The translations under genes and the position numbers were made by a program. Shown here piece after piece: positions 37,650 to 46,389 of a DNA stretch of 48,657 bases. The stretch comes from Candidatus Gorgonimonas eunicellae (GTDB lineage Bacteria; Pseudomonadota; Gammaproteobacteria; Pseudomonadales; Endozoicomonadaceae), in assembly GCA_929200395.1 (NCBI GenBank), contig CAKMZJ010000006.1, forward strand, positions 1 to 48,657. The letters are read 5' to 3'. The notes beneath the pieces were generated by a model, which did no database searches, was not told the origin of the DNA, and saw nothing but the letters and a program-made list of their open reading frames with translations. The first letter of the stretch is position 1. Every line of letters starts with the position of its first letter.

Positions 37650-38519
37650 TTATTTATAGTTAGCTACTAATTTTGTTATAAGTTTTTTATGCGAATCTGA
37701 TAGTTGTGTTAGAGGCAATCTGATTCCCGAATTAATTGATTGTTTAAGCTTTAAAGCGTACTTAACAGGAATAGGATTAGTCTCTATAAAAAGTGCATCA
37801 AATAAAGGCTGTAATTTTGTATTTAGTTCATTCGCTTGTTCAATCTTACCTTCTAAAACTGCTTCGCACATAGTGTGCATCATATTAGGAGCAATATTAG
37901 CGGCAACAGAAATTACTCCTTTGGCACCACACTCAATACATTCGACACAACTAGCATCATCTCCTGAATATAATACAAAGTCCTTAGTGCTATTTTCTAA
38001 TATTTGTTGCCACTTGTTTTTATCTACAACTGCTTCTTTAATTCCAATAATGTTATCTTCTTGAGATAAACTTGCAATGGAATCAACTTGTAAATCTACA
38101 GCTGTTCGGGTTGGTACATTATATAATATTTGAGGAATTGCTACAGCATTTGCTATGGATTTATAATGTGCAATTAATCCATGTTGCATTGGTCTATTAT
38201 AATATGGCGTTACTAATAAACACGCATCAACCCCTAAGTCTTTAGCTTGTTGAGTTAATTCTATACTAACAGCTGTTGAGTTAGTTCCAGTTCCGGCAAT
38301 AATAGGTACTCTGTTATTTGCAATAGCTAAACTACGCTTTATAAGCTCTAGTTTTTCTGCTGTGGTCAAAGTTGCTGACTCTCCTGTAGTTCCTGAAACT
38401 ACAATAGCATCTGTGCCTGCGGTTATTTGATTTTCAATTAGTTTTTCTAAACTGTTAAAATCTAACGAACAATCTTCATTCATAGGAGTTGCTAAGGCAA
38501 CTATACTGCCACTAAACAT
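37650..38519 (-). CDS. dapA: 4-hydroxy-tetrahydrodipicolinate synthase
   Basis: Condenses pyruvate with aspartate semialdehyde, the entry step to diaminopimelate and lysine, for peptidoglycan. A 289-residue TIM-barrel protein from ATG 38519 (MFSGSIVALATPM); AAGGG lies about 9 bases upstream. Motifs: SGTTGESATLT (pyruvate-binding), LLVTPYYNRP, the catalytic Tyr in YNVPTRT, and the Schiff-base Lys in IIGIKEAV. G-DDA in SGDDASCVE and GAKGVISVAANI complete the family pattern. It is divergent from pyrC with a roughly 100-base shared promoter region. No other dap gene is in the window. Confidence 0.97.
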   Translation of the reverse strand: MFSGSIVALATPMNEDCSLDFNSLEKLIENQITAGTDAIVVSGTTGESATLTTAEKLELIKRSLAIANNRVPIIAGTGTNSTAVSIELTQQAKDLGVDACLLVTPYYNRPMQHGLIAHYKSIANAVAIPQILYNVPTRTAVDLQVDSIASLSQEDNIIGIKEAVVDKNKWQQILENSTKDFVLYSGDDASCVECIECGAKGVISVAANIAPNMMHTMCEAVLEGKIEQANELNTKLQPLFDALFIETNPIPVKYALKLKQSINSGIRLPLTQLSDSHKKLITKLVANYK

Positions 38520-38625
38520 TATCAATTAACCCTTCTGTATTTTAATATATCTATATTAACACTAGTATATAATGTATGATAACAAAAACTATTTTTGTGG
38601 TAAAATTATATTGGAGATTATTAAT

Positions 38626-39672
38626 ATGGAAAAGCCTTTTTTTATAACACAGCCCGATGACTGGCACTTACACCTTCGTGAAGGTGAAATGCTAGCAACT
38701 ACCGTTCCGGCATCGGCAAGGGTATTTGCTAGAGCAATAGTTATGCCTAATTTAAGCAGCCCAATTGTTACTATAGACCAAGCTAAAAACTACAAGCAAA
38801 ACATTATAAAACACATTCCTGCTAGTAGTAATTTCACCCCATTAATGACACTATACCTAACCGACAACATAAAACAGCAAGATATTATAACAGGCAAAAC
38901 GGAAGATATAATTTTTGCCTGTAAATTGTATCCCCAAGGAGCAACAACTAATTCTGAGTTTGGTGTTACCAATATAAATAAAATGTATCCGCTATTTGCA
39001 ATAATGGAGCGTTATCAGATACCATTATTAATACATGCAGAAGTTAATGATGATAAAATAGATATTTTTGATAGAGAATTAGCTTTTATTGATAAACACT
39101 TAATAGATATTATTAACAATTTTCCAGAATTAAAAATAGTTATGGAGCACATAACTACAGTTGATGCTGTAGAATTTATTAAAGAGCAAAATCATAATGT
39201 AGCTGCTACTATTACCGCTCATCATTTACTTTATAATAGAAATCATATGTTAGCAGGAGGCATCAAGCCTCATTATTACTGTTTGCCTATTTTAAAACGA
39301 TCTACCCATCAGCAAGCTTTAATTGACATAGCAACTAGCGGGCATAATAGATTTTTCTTAGGAACTGACTCGGCTCCTCATCAATTAGATAAAAAACAAA
39401 GTTGTTGCGGATGTGCCGGATGTTTTACTGCCCCTTTTGCTTTAGAGTTATATACAGAAGTTTTTGCAAAAGAAAATAAAATTGGGCAGCTTGAAAAATT
39501 TGCTAGTTTTAATGGTGCTGATTTTTATGGAATCCCAAGAAACACAGCTAAAGTTAAGATAACCAAAAAATCATGGCAAATGCCTGATTTTCTTGACTAT
39601 GATAACGAAAAATTTAAACTGCTAGGTGCGAATGAAACTTGGAATTGGAGTGCCAATATTGAGCATCACTAG
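38626..39672 (+). CDS. pyrC: Dihydroorotase, class II
   Basis: Closes carbamoyl aspartate to dihydroorotate in pyrimidine synthesis. I start at ATG 38626 (348 residues, as in E. coli PyrC) because GGAG at 38613-38616 precedes it; an in-frame ATG 54 bases upstream adds 18 residues without a family match. Metal ligands and signatures: DDWHLHLREG (H13, H15), CKLYPQGATTNSEFGV with the carboxylated Lys, LLIHAEV, MEHITT with a His ligand, and LGTDSAPH with the catalytic Asp. The GCAGCFTAPFALELY loop is present. It runs convergent with the aspartyl-protease gene; the two stops are 7 bases apart. Confidence 0.96.
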   Translation: MEKPFFITQPDDWHLHLREGEMLATTVPASARVFARAIVMPNLSSPIVTIDQAKNYKQNIIKHIPASSNFTPLMTLYLTDNIKQQDIITGKTEDIIFACKLYPQGATTNSEFGVTNINKMYPLFAIMERYQIPLLIHAEVNDDKIDIFDRELAFIDKHLIDIINNFPELKIVMEHITTVDAVEFIKEQNHNVAATITAHHLLYNRNHMLAGGIKPHYYCLPILKRSTHQQALIDIATSGHNRFFLGTDSAPHQLDKKQSCCGCAGCFTAPFALELYTEVFAKENKIGQLEKFASFNGADFYGIPRNTAKVKITKKSWQMPDFLDYDNEKFKLLGANETWNWSANIEHH

Positions 39673-39679
39673 ATACCTA

Positions 39680-40855
39680 CTATTTAGGAATTATTGATAA
39701 TAAATTATCAGCCTGATCTATAAAAAAGTTATAATTGCTAAGTGCGTTCATACCTAGCAAGCCATCTAAACCGTCTATATCGGTTTCTGACTCAGCAACA
39801 TCTAAATCTTTTAGCTCATAATTGCCTAAGAAAAAACTTTTAATTCTATATAGATTAGAAACGACCTCACCATTAGCAGTAATTAGATTTACTTTACCTA
39901 TTTTAGTTAAACCGTGCTTTTTTTGAATTGCGGCTAAAGTTTGTGATGTCAATACAGTAAAGGTAGTACCTGTATCTATTAATAATTTTAGTTCGATACC
40001 AGATGCTCTTGCTGACACGGTAAAATGATTACCATACTTTGATAGCGGGACAGTAAATCCTTCAAGATTATTTTGTTCATCAGAATTGATAATAGAATTT
40101 AATAACCGTTTAGCTTTATTTCCATATATATTGCTATCTGTAAGCACAAATAATTCAGATTTCGCTTCTTCAACATAACCTAAGCTTAAGTATATTTTTG
40201 CTAAGGCAAAGCGGTAAAAGCTATATGAAGGATACCTTTGTACTAAATAAATAAATAAATCAAGTAGTTCATCTAGGTTATTATTTTTACTATATACTAG
40301 GTGAGAAAGCTGATAAATTTGTTTGTCACTCCAATTAAGCCAGGCTTCATTTCTAATGTCTGCCTGCAAAAATAACACTAATGCTTGATAAAAATTATTG
40401 TTTTTCTTATATGTTTCTGCTAATTTAATAATAAAAGCAAAATCATCAGCAAAATGCTCTAGGTATAACTCTAGAACAAACACTTTAACATCGTATGGTT
40501 CAGTTGCTAAATATTCAAATAAATAATTTTGTAGTTTTATGGATAATTCCGCTGAATCTTTATATAATTCTTGATATATAATTAAACTATTATTATATTC
40601 CTTTTCTGCTAAACATTGCTTAAATCTTCGTAAATAGTCATCTTGTTTAGCTATTTCTGTGCCGGTAGCAGCAACGCTAGTTTTATCTGGTTGTCTTGCT
40701 ATGTTTTCTTGTTTTTCCTGCGGTATATTGCCCTCAGGCTTATTAAAATATAAGACATAATTTACAAAAGATCCTATAATAATACCTAAAAATAATATTA
40801 ATATCGACCTACATAGTATTTTTTTGTTATTTTCAGTTTTCAAGTTGATCTCCAT
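39680..40855 (-). CDS. Membrane-anchored TPR protein with a C-terminal retropepsin-like aspartyl protease domain
   Basis: A 391-residue protein with an N-terminal TM helix (about 15-35) and no cleavage site, so it is anchored in the inner membrane with the bulk outside the cytoplasm. Residues about 75-255 are helical and TPR-like (FAKIYLSLGYVEEAKSEL-type pairs). Residues 265-391 match the bacterial clan AA (retropepsin-type) proteases: LLIDTGTTFTVL with D294-T-G, a mid-domain hydrophobic-Gly pattern and GLDGLLGMNALSNYNFFID near the end. One such domain usually works as a homodimer. The target is unknown. It lies downstream of plsX on the same strand (about 225 bases). Confidence 0.82.
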   Translation of the reverse strand: MEINLKTENNKKILCRSILILFLGIIIGSFVNYVLYFNKPEGNIPQEKQENIARQPDKTSVAATGTEIAKQDDYLRRFKQCLAEKEYNNSLIIYQELYKDSAELSIKLQNYLFEYLATEPYDVKVFVLELYLEHFADDFAFIIKLAETYKKNNNFYQALVLFLQADIRNEAWLNWSDKQIYQLSHLVYSKNNNLDELLDLFIYLVQRYPSYSFYRFALAKIYLSLGYVEEAKSELFVLTDSNIYGNKAKRLLNSIINSDEQNNLEGFTVPLSKYGNHFTVSARASGIELKLLIDTGTTFTVLTSQTLAAIQKKHGLTKIGKVNLITANGEVVSNLYRIKSFFLGNYELKDLDVAESETDIDGLDGLLGMNALSNYNFFIDQADNLLSIIPK

Positions 40856-41080
40856 ATTTAGAATTATAATTCCTATATGAAATAGTAATTAGCCACAATT
40901 TAATTGTAGTACACAATAAATATTTTTACACAAATTACTTTTATATTTATTTTTTTTACTATATATTTTTTAAAAATATATCTCTATTGCTTAAAAATGC
41001 TAGACACAAATTTCCGCGAGCATAGAAAAGGTTTATAATTTAGAGATAAGTTTAGCGAACTGTTTATATAAACAGTATTA

Positions 41081-42082
41081 TTATTTCGCTTTTACAATGT
41101 TTATTGTATTAATAATGGCGTGAAAAAATGACTCTCTATTGGCGTTGCCATGACTTTTTATTACTTTTCCATTTATGCCTAGCAACTCAGCCCCATTTAG
41201 CATGCTAGAATCAGTTTTATTGCGCAATCTTTTAAAAATCATAGCAGCACATAATAATAAAAATTTACCATAAAAGGATTTATTAAATTCCCTTTTAATG
41301 GCGTACATCAGATAATTTGATACTCCTTCAGCAGTTTTTAAAGCTATATTACCAGTAAATCCTGAACAAAGTATGATATCTGACTTACCACTGAGAAGAT
41401 TATTACCTTCTGTATAACCTAGATAATCGATCGATTCATCTTGCAATAACAAGTTATTAGCAGATTTAATAGCTTTATCGCCTTTATGGGATTCTGTTCC
41501 TATATTTAATAAGCTAACCTTTGGTTTAACCAATGGCTCATTCGCACCAAACCATGATATGCCTAATAGAGCAAATTGATATAATTGCTCGGCAGAACAA
41601 TGGATGCTAGCACCTGCATCTAGTAATAATGAAAATCCTGTTTTAGATGGAAGTTTTACTGCTATTGCTGGGGTATCTAGGTCGGGAATTGTCCCTAAGA
41701 TGATTTTACTAAAGCTAACTAAAGCGGCTGTATTGCTGGCGCTTACTAATGCATGTGCTTTACCTTCATGCACTATATTTAAAGATTTCCAAAGAGAGGT
41801 TTCTTTACCTTTTTTTAATGCATCTTTAGGGGTATCATGCATTTGAACAATTTGATTAGACGCAACTATTTGAATACGATTTTGAATATTAGAATTTTTA
41901 GGTAAATTTTCATTTATAAGATTAGCATCCCCCACTAAGATAAATGATATATCGGGATAATCCGCTATAGCATCTAGTACTGCATTTAACCTAGTGATAG
42001 GAGCTCGATCGCCACTCATGATATCGACGGCTACAACTGGATGACGTTTTGTTTTTAGCTTATCCAATTTGAGATGATTCAT
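41081..42082 (-). CDS. plsX: Phosphate acyltransferase PlsX
   Basis: Makes acyl phosphate from acyl-ACP for phospholipid synthesis with PlsY. At 333 residues it is close to the family length. Family text is recognisable: VVAVDIMSGDRAPI in place of the usual AlDaMGGDxxP, the ILVGD segment, GKETSLWKSLNIV, ALVSASNTAALVS with the conserved SAGNTGA-like loop, and LLDAGASIHCSAEQL. The loop C-SGFTGNIALKTAEG is also intact. The start ATG overlaps the rpmF stop by one base (TAATG), so the two are translationally coupled. fabH, the usual next gene, is missing. Confidence 0.95.
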   Translation of the reverse strand: MNHLKLDKLKTKRHPVVAVDIMSGDRAPITRLNAVLDAIADYPDISFILVGDANLINENLPKNSNIQNRIQIVASNQIVQMHDTPKDALKKGKETSLWKSLNIVHEGKAHALVSASNTAALVSFSKIILGTIPDLDTPAIAVKLPSKTGFSLLLDAGASIHCSAEQLYQFALLGISWFGANEPLVKPKVSLLNIGTESHKGDKAIKSANNLLLQDESIDYLGYTEGNNLLSGKSDIILCSGFTGNIALKTAEGVSNYLMYAIKREFNKSFYGKFLLLCAAMIFKRLRNKTDSSMLNGAELLGINGKVIKSHGNANRESFFHAIINTINIVKAK

Positions 42083-42267
42083 TATTCACTTGATGATGAA
42101 TCTTCGATAACTCGTTTACCTTTATAAAATCCTTTAGCTGTTATATTATGACGGAGATGCTTTTCTCCAGTGGCTGGATCTAAAGATAGATTAATACCCT
42201 TTAAGCCATCATGGGATCTGCGCATACCGCGTTTTGATCTGGTTTTACGATTTTGCTGAACTGCCAT
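42082..42267 (-). CDS. rpmF: Ribosomal protein bL32
   Basis: A 61-residue large-subunit protein. The N-terminus [20 protein letters not shown] is the standard L32 signature. The C-terminal half ([31 protein letters not shown]) follows the gammaproteobacterial form without the zinc cysteines. It sits between yceD (31 bases upstream) and plsX (one-base overlap), the conserved operon order of gammaproteobacteria. Confidence 0.98.
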   Translation of the reverse strand: MAVQQNRKTRSKRGMRRSHDGLKGINLSLDPATGEKHLRHNITAKGFYKGKRVIEDSSSSE

Positions 42268-42298
42268 TTTGCATATGCTCCTATTTTTACTCTACAAT

Positions 42299-42841
42299 TT
42301 AATCACATTTTAAGTGCTTTAAAATAGCAAATGGATTTTTACTATTACTTGTTTTTTGCGAACACCGATCGCTATTACCTGATTTATCTTTACAGGAATA
42401 ATTTGTAATTCCTGTGCAATCTTTAACATCGTGATATGCTACTATAGGCATCGCAAGCAGAATTTCTTCCTGAAGCATATCAAAAACCGCTAATTTGCCA
42501 TTATTTAACAGCACAGACTCGTGTTGTTCTGAAAGTTGCTCTTCTTGCTCTTGATTATCTATACAAGCTAATGTAAATTTCGATGCAATAGGATATAAAA
42601 CCGGTTGCATACAGCGTTGGCATGTTAGCTGTAATTCAGTGTTTATAACGCCATCGATAAAGACACGCTTGTTTTTATCGCGATAAAACTTAAAAGATCC
42701 TGTTACTGTGGCATCTTTGCTATTTTTGTATTGACTAACCTCATTTAGGCTAGATAACAACAATGAACCCTCAATAATAGAATGTTTTCTTGCTAATTTT
42801 TCAGCGTCAAGAATTTTGGGTAATAACTTTAACATTTCCAT
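42299..42841 (-). CDS. yceD: YceD / DUF177 protein (23S rRNA accumulation factor)
   Basis: A 180-residue member of the DUF177 family; E. coli YceD and its homologues are linked to 23S rRNA accumulation. The family hallmark LQLTCQRCMQPVLYP (Cys pair C-x2-C) is present, followed by an acidic C-terminal half; the final part has additional Cys residues (DCTGITNYSCKDKS) that could bind metal. It is immediately upstream of rpmF and plsX, its conserved context. The product and role are from the family, not seen directly. Confidence 0.93.
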   Translation of the reverse strand: MEMLKLLPKILDAEKLARKHSIIEGSLLLSSLNEVSQYKNSKDATVTGSFKFYRDKNKRVFIDGVINTELQLTCQRCMQPVLYPIASKFTLACIDNQEQEEQLSEQHESVLLNNGKLAVFDMLQEEILLAMPIVAYHDVKDCTGITNYSCKDKSGNSDRCSQKTSNSKNPFAILKHLKCD

Positions 42842-42888
42842 AAGATCATGAATAATAAACTTTTAGCAACAAAATGTCAACTATTAGC

Positions 42889-44061
42889 TTAATATTTACT
42901 AGCTAGTGATAATGCCTTAATCGCATATAGTTTATCACTGGCTATAGCATATATAGTATCATTTATATAGATAGGCGGAGATACTAATTTACCTCCAAGC
43001 TTTGTTCTTCCTATGATTTTACCATTTATTTGTGATATTACATGCAAATACCCTTTTTCATCACCTGCAAGTAGGTAATCATTAATAGTTACTACTGATG
43101 TTAATTTGCGGTGGAGTAATTGTTTTTGCTCCCAGATCACACTGCCATTTTTTTTATTAAATGCTGTTATTTTGCTGGTATCATCAACTAAATAAATAGC
43201 ATCAAAACTTTCAGTTAAATCTTGATAAGTAGAGGCTTTCTCACTCCATATTATATTACCAGAATTATCAAACTTAGTTACTCTTCCTTGATAAGTAGCA
43301 GCATAAATACCGCTGTTAGTAATAATCGGTGCTGAAATACTGCTGACTACTCGTTGCAATTCTGTTTTGCCATGCGGTAAAGCAATAGCAAACTTCCATA
43401 GTAATTTACCAGTATTCGAATTAAGTACATGGATTTTACCATCAGAAAAACATGCTACTAGTATGTTATCATTGACAGAAACTTGTGGTCTAGATGAACC
43501 TCGTAGCCCTAGTTTATCTGGTGGCGAATTATAGTTCCAAATTGTGCTACCATTAGTTGTATTTAATACTTTTATAGTATCGTTTTCTGTTTGCACTGCA
43601 ATATTATTATTATAGGTTACAGGAGAGTTAATAATGCTGCCAGTTAATTCATGACTCCATATTTTATTACCTGTTTTGGTATCAATAGCATACAATTTTC
43701 CTTGTAAAGTACCTACAAATAATTTATCTGATGCTATCTCGATACCTCCGGTGATGCTATCGTTGTGAACAACTGTAGAGTTCCAAACCAGACTACCATC
43801 TTTTGCATTTAATTTTGTTGTTTTGCCTTTCAAGCTAGCGGCATAGATAAAATCATTTTGTATGGCAGGTATCATTTTGCCATAATATTTGTTATTAGCT
43901 GTTATTCCTATTGTTTTTTTCCATTGTACTTGTAAATTTATTAATTCTTGATCAATTTTCTCTAGTGGCGTGGGGTCAGGATCATTACCTTTAAACACTC
44001 CACAACTAGTAACTAATACTGTTAAGCACATACAAAAAAATAATTTATTAACTTTATGCAT
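42889..44061 (-). CDS. bamB: Outer membrane assembly lipoprotein BamB
   Basis: BamB is the beta-propeller lipoprotein of the BAM complex that inserts outer-membrane beta-barrels. The 390-residue protein has a type II signal (MHKVNKLFFCMCLTVLVTSC, lipid Cys at 20) and eight-bladed PQQ-like repeats: GSLVWNSTV, TGNKIWSHEL, NGSTIWNYN, TGKLLWKFA and others with the xxxWxxx pattern. The block ILVACFSDGKIHVLNS matches BamB's conserved blade. AAGG about 10 bases upstream precedes ATG 44061. In E. coli bamB is next to der/hisS; here it is upstream of yceD, so the neighbourhood is rearranged. Confidence 0.95.
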   Translation of the reverse strand: MHKVNKLFFCMCLTVLVTSCGVFKGNDPDPTPLEKIDQELINLQVQWKKTIGITANNKYYGKMIPAIQNDFIYAASLKGKTTKLNAKDGSLVWNSTVVHNDSITGGIEIASDKLFVGTLQGKLYAIDTKTGNKIWSHELTGSIINSPVTYNNNIAVQTENDTIKVLNTTNGSTIWNYNSPPDKLGLRGSSRPQVSVNDNILVACFSDGKIHVLNSNTGKLLWKFAIALPHGKTELQRVVSSISAPIITNSGIYAATYQGRVTKFDNSGNIIWSEKASTYQDLTESFDAIYLVDDTSKITAFNKKNGSVIWEQKQLLHRKLTSVVTINDYLLAGDEKGYLHVISQINGKIIGRTKLGGKLVSPPIYINDTIYAIASDKLYAIKALSLASKY

Positions 44062-44263
44062 TGAAAATAACCTTATAATATAGAAACCTTAAAACCATGG
44101 TGTAACAATCAATGTTCTAGTAAGCACATGAGAGTATAATATACTTGATTAAAATATATTACTATAAATATTTCACCTGAAGATGTATTTTTTAAACAAG
44201 TGTTTTTTAGTTTCTAAATTATATTAACAGCTTATGAGTATTATTGTTAAAAATAAGCTGTGT
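44062..44263. other. Spacer between the HopA1-like gene and bamB
   Basis: About 200 bases, AT-rich, without a gene. It should carry the bamB promoter. TATTTCACCTGAAGATGTAT near 44169-44188 resembles a half of the dispersed palindrome. Confidence 0.4.
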
Positions 44264-45277
44264 TCAAGGTATGTAATGGGGTATAGTATTGATAAACCGA
44301 TGTTTGTTATTCATTAAAAACGCGGGGTTTTCTGGATCAAGACCATGATAAGTACATGCTTTTTCTAGCTCTTGCTCTAGAGAAAAAGCTATACCATTTG
44401 CTTTATAGCTTTTACAGGCTCCTGCAGCATCATATATAACTTTAGATCGAGACATTCCAAAGCTCGTAGAGCTCGTAGTATTTGTAGGTCTTTGCTGTTC
44501 TCCATAGGCAGAACAACCGGTAATAGGTTGCATACCAAATGGGATATTAAAAGCAAATTTATCAATAGGAGCTATTATATCCTTGAATTTTTGCAAAATT
44601 TCTTCGTCTAATTCATCATTGTTAAGATATAAAATAGCGGTATCCACTGAAGATTCGGCATATCTTGCATTATGTATTTTGCTACTAGTTATATATTTAT
44701 GTAGTTCATGACTAGGATGCATTATAGTTGCAAATAAATTCATAAGTGGCTCATAGCCTTCTGGAGTTATACTAATAGAAATTCTGGCGTTAGCACTGTT
44801 TTTCTTATGTTCAGTAGCATGAGGCAGGATGTACCACCAGCTGTTCCTACATAAATCATTTGTAGATAGCATTTCTTTGCAATCTTCTATCTTAATTTTT
44901 TCTGCGCTAATATTAGTTATAAATCTATTGGTATGTGTATACACTGTAAATACATCTTTATTGTCTATTGCTATTTTTTCTAATTTTAAAAAATCTTGAT
45001 ATTGCTCTTCTGGCGTTTTATCTTTAATTTTAGCTATAAAATGTGTTTTATATAGTTTATATATTTTCTTAATACTAATATTGTTAGAACCAAGGCCCAT
45101 CGCGATTGTTAACCAGTAAAGCATGGCTTGTTTAGGGTTTTTAGCAATTTCTCGATAATCTGTCTTTATATCTTCTACATGGTGGTTATTTGTTGTTTCT
45201 GTAGTTGGCTGCTCTGGAAAACAACAATCAGCTGTTCGAGATCGTCTTGCACCTATACAACTAAACGTCTTTAGCAT
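44264..45277 (-). CDS. HopA1-like candidate effector
   Basis: A 337-residue soluble protein without signal peptide or TM helix. The C-terminal two-thirds has features I associate with the HopA1 type III effector family: RISISITPEGYEPLMNLF, then RYAESSVDTAILYLN (compare the family's R.DsavLYl), then an FNIPFG stretch and SFGMSRSKVIYDA. The N-terminus is Cys-containing and Ser/Thr-rich (ARRSRTADCCF), typical of translocated proteins. GGAG is about 7 bases before ATG 45277. The family call is from memory of motifs. If right, it was found in Pseudomonas effectors and related proteins; a secretion system is not in the window. Confidence 0.5.
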   Translation of the reverse strand: MLKTFSCIGARRSRTADCCFPEQPTTETTNNHHVEDIKTDYREIAKNPKQAMLYWLTIAMGLGSNNISIKKIYKLYKTHFIAKIKDKTPEEQYQDFLKLEKIAIDNKDVFTVYTHTNRFITNISAEKIKIEDCKEMLSTNDLCRNSWWYILPHATEHKKNSANARISISITPEGYEPLMNLFATIMHPSHELHKYITSSKIHNARYAESSVDTAILYLNNDELDEEILQKFKDIIAPIDKFAFNIPFGMQPITGCSAYGEQQRPTNTTSSTSFGMSRSKVIYDAAGACKSYKANGIAFSLEQELEKACTYHGLDPENPAFLMNNKHRFINTIPHYIP

Positions 45278-45699
45278 TTATAAACTCCTTTTTAATAAAA
45301 CTAAATAGCGTCATTTTAGCAGATAACATCAAAATAGTAAATAAAATATTCAAATTAATCACTGAATTATATGATTTTCACAACAAATTTATAGCTAGGA
45401 TTGTAAAATATATTCTTCAATGGTTGGTAAAGCAGTTTTATTGATTAAATAATCAGTTAATTGATCTAATCAATATTATTATTACTAATCATAGTATTTA
45501 CTCTTTTTTATTGTATGGTTTATAACTTGAAAATATGATATTTACTAGGCATATACAAAATAATGCTGTAAAAATAGTATCATACTTTCCATGAAAACAT
45601 AAGGATACTAGCAAGTTTTTTCAATTTGCTGGTTGCTATTGCTTTATTTAAAATAAATTCTTAGCTTCAAATAAATTAGCAGTTAAAAACAAACAAAAA
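45278..45699. other. Intergenic region left of the tnpB remnant
   Basis: About 420 AT-rich bases with no supported gene. I looked for the N-terminal part of a TnpB here and could not recognise it. Confidence 0.45.
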
Positions 45700-45966
45700 A
45701 TATAACCATTTCTTACAAATCTGTATATTGATATATTTTAATTCAAACCGCACAAGAAATTGCTACACCAATCAAAAACTATGGTTGGTATCGATGTAGG
45801 TATTGCAAACTTTGTAACTTTGTCTACTGGTGGAGCAATTAAACCTTTAAACTAATTTAGAAAACTTGAAACTAAACTAGCTAGAGAACAACGAACACTA
45901 GCTAGAAGAAAAAAACTTTCCAGTAATTGAAAGAAACAAAAAACTAAAATACAACGACTACATGCT
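45700..45966 (+). pseudogene. tnpB: Remnant of an IS200/IS605-type tnpB (OrfB)
   Basis: In-frame text MVGIDVGIANFVTLSTGG, IKPLN, then FRKLETKLAREQRTLARRKK, KKQKTKIQRLHA is the classical RuvC-I region of TnpB, with the first catalytic Asp in GIDVG. Two stops interrupt it (45853-45855 and 45928-45930). Upstream text ILIQTAQEIATPIKN fits the family but is in another frame, so there is also a frameshift at about 45780. The remaining RuvC motifs and the zinc finger are absent: at 45969, right after the RLHA codons, an inverted-repeat element begins. It is therefore a nonfunctional fragment. Confidence 0.78.
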
Positions 45967-45968
45967 TA

Positions 45969-46090
45969 TATACACGTGGCGGTTGGAAATGCTAGGTTTC
46001 AGCAAGTGATTATAAATTTTTAACCAAGACAGTATTTTGCAGGTTATGCATCTTTTACCTGAAAAACCGTATCTTCAAGCAGAAGGTGTA
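45969..46090. repeat. Partial MITE-like element inserted in the tnpB remnant
   Basis: It starts TATACACGTGGCGG, then TTGGAAATGCTAGGTTTCAG, CAAGTGATTATAAATTTTTA, following the left end of the 16086-16358 element for about 75 bases. It then jumps to CTTTTACCTGAAAAACC and GTATCTTCAAGCAGAAGGTGTATA, the alternative end seen near 23525. The interior is deleted. Confidence 0.75.
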
Positions 46091-46389
46091 TATCATAAAC
46101 AAGCATTAACATTTTATTAGGATTATAAAGTTATTGCTAAAGAATAATTTTGTTGTATTATAAAAATATATTCATCACTAACAATAAAATAAACAATACA
46201 GATATCGTGCAATATTAACTAGACTACAAAAAACTTATTATTGTATGCAGAAACATTAGTTATCTAAAAAAGTATGCATTACTTAAAAGTATTAATAAAA
46301 ACATATAAGACTATAAATTAGTATCTTTATTATTATAAATAAAATAAAAAATTATAAGCTTTAGTTATAACATAAAAAACTATATTAAT
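46091..46389. other. AT-rich upstream region of the repeat-protein gene
   Basis: About 300 bases with no gene. No convincing ribosome-binding site precedes ATG 46390; the sequence there is nearly all A and T. Confidence 0.4.
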
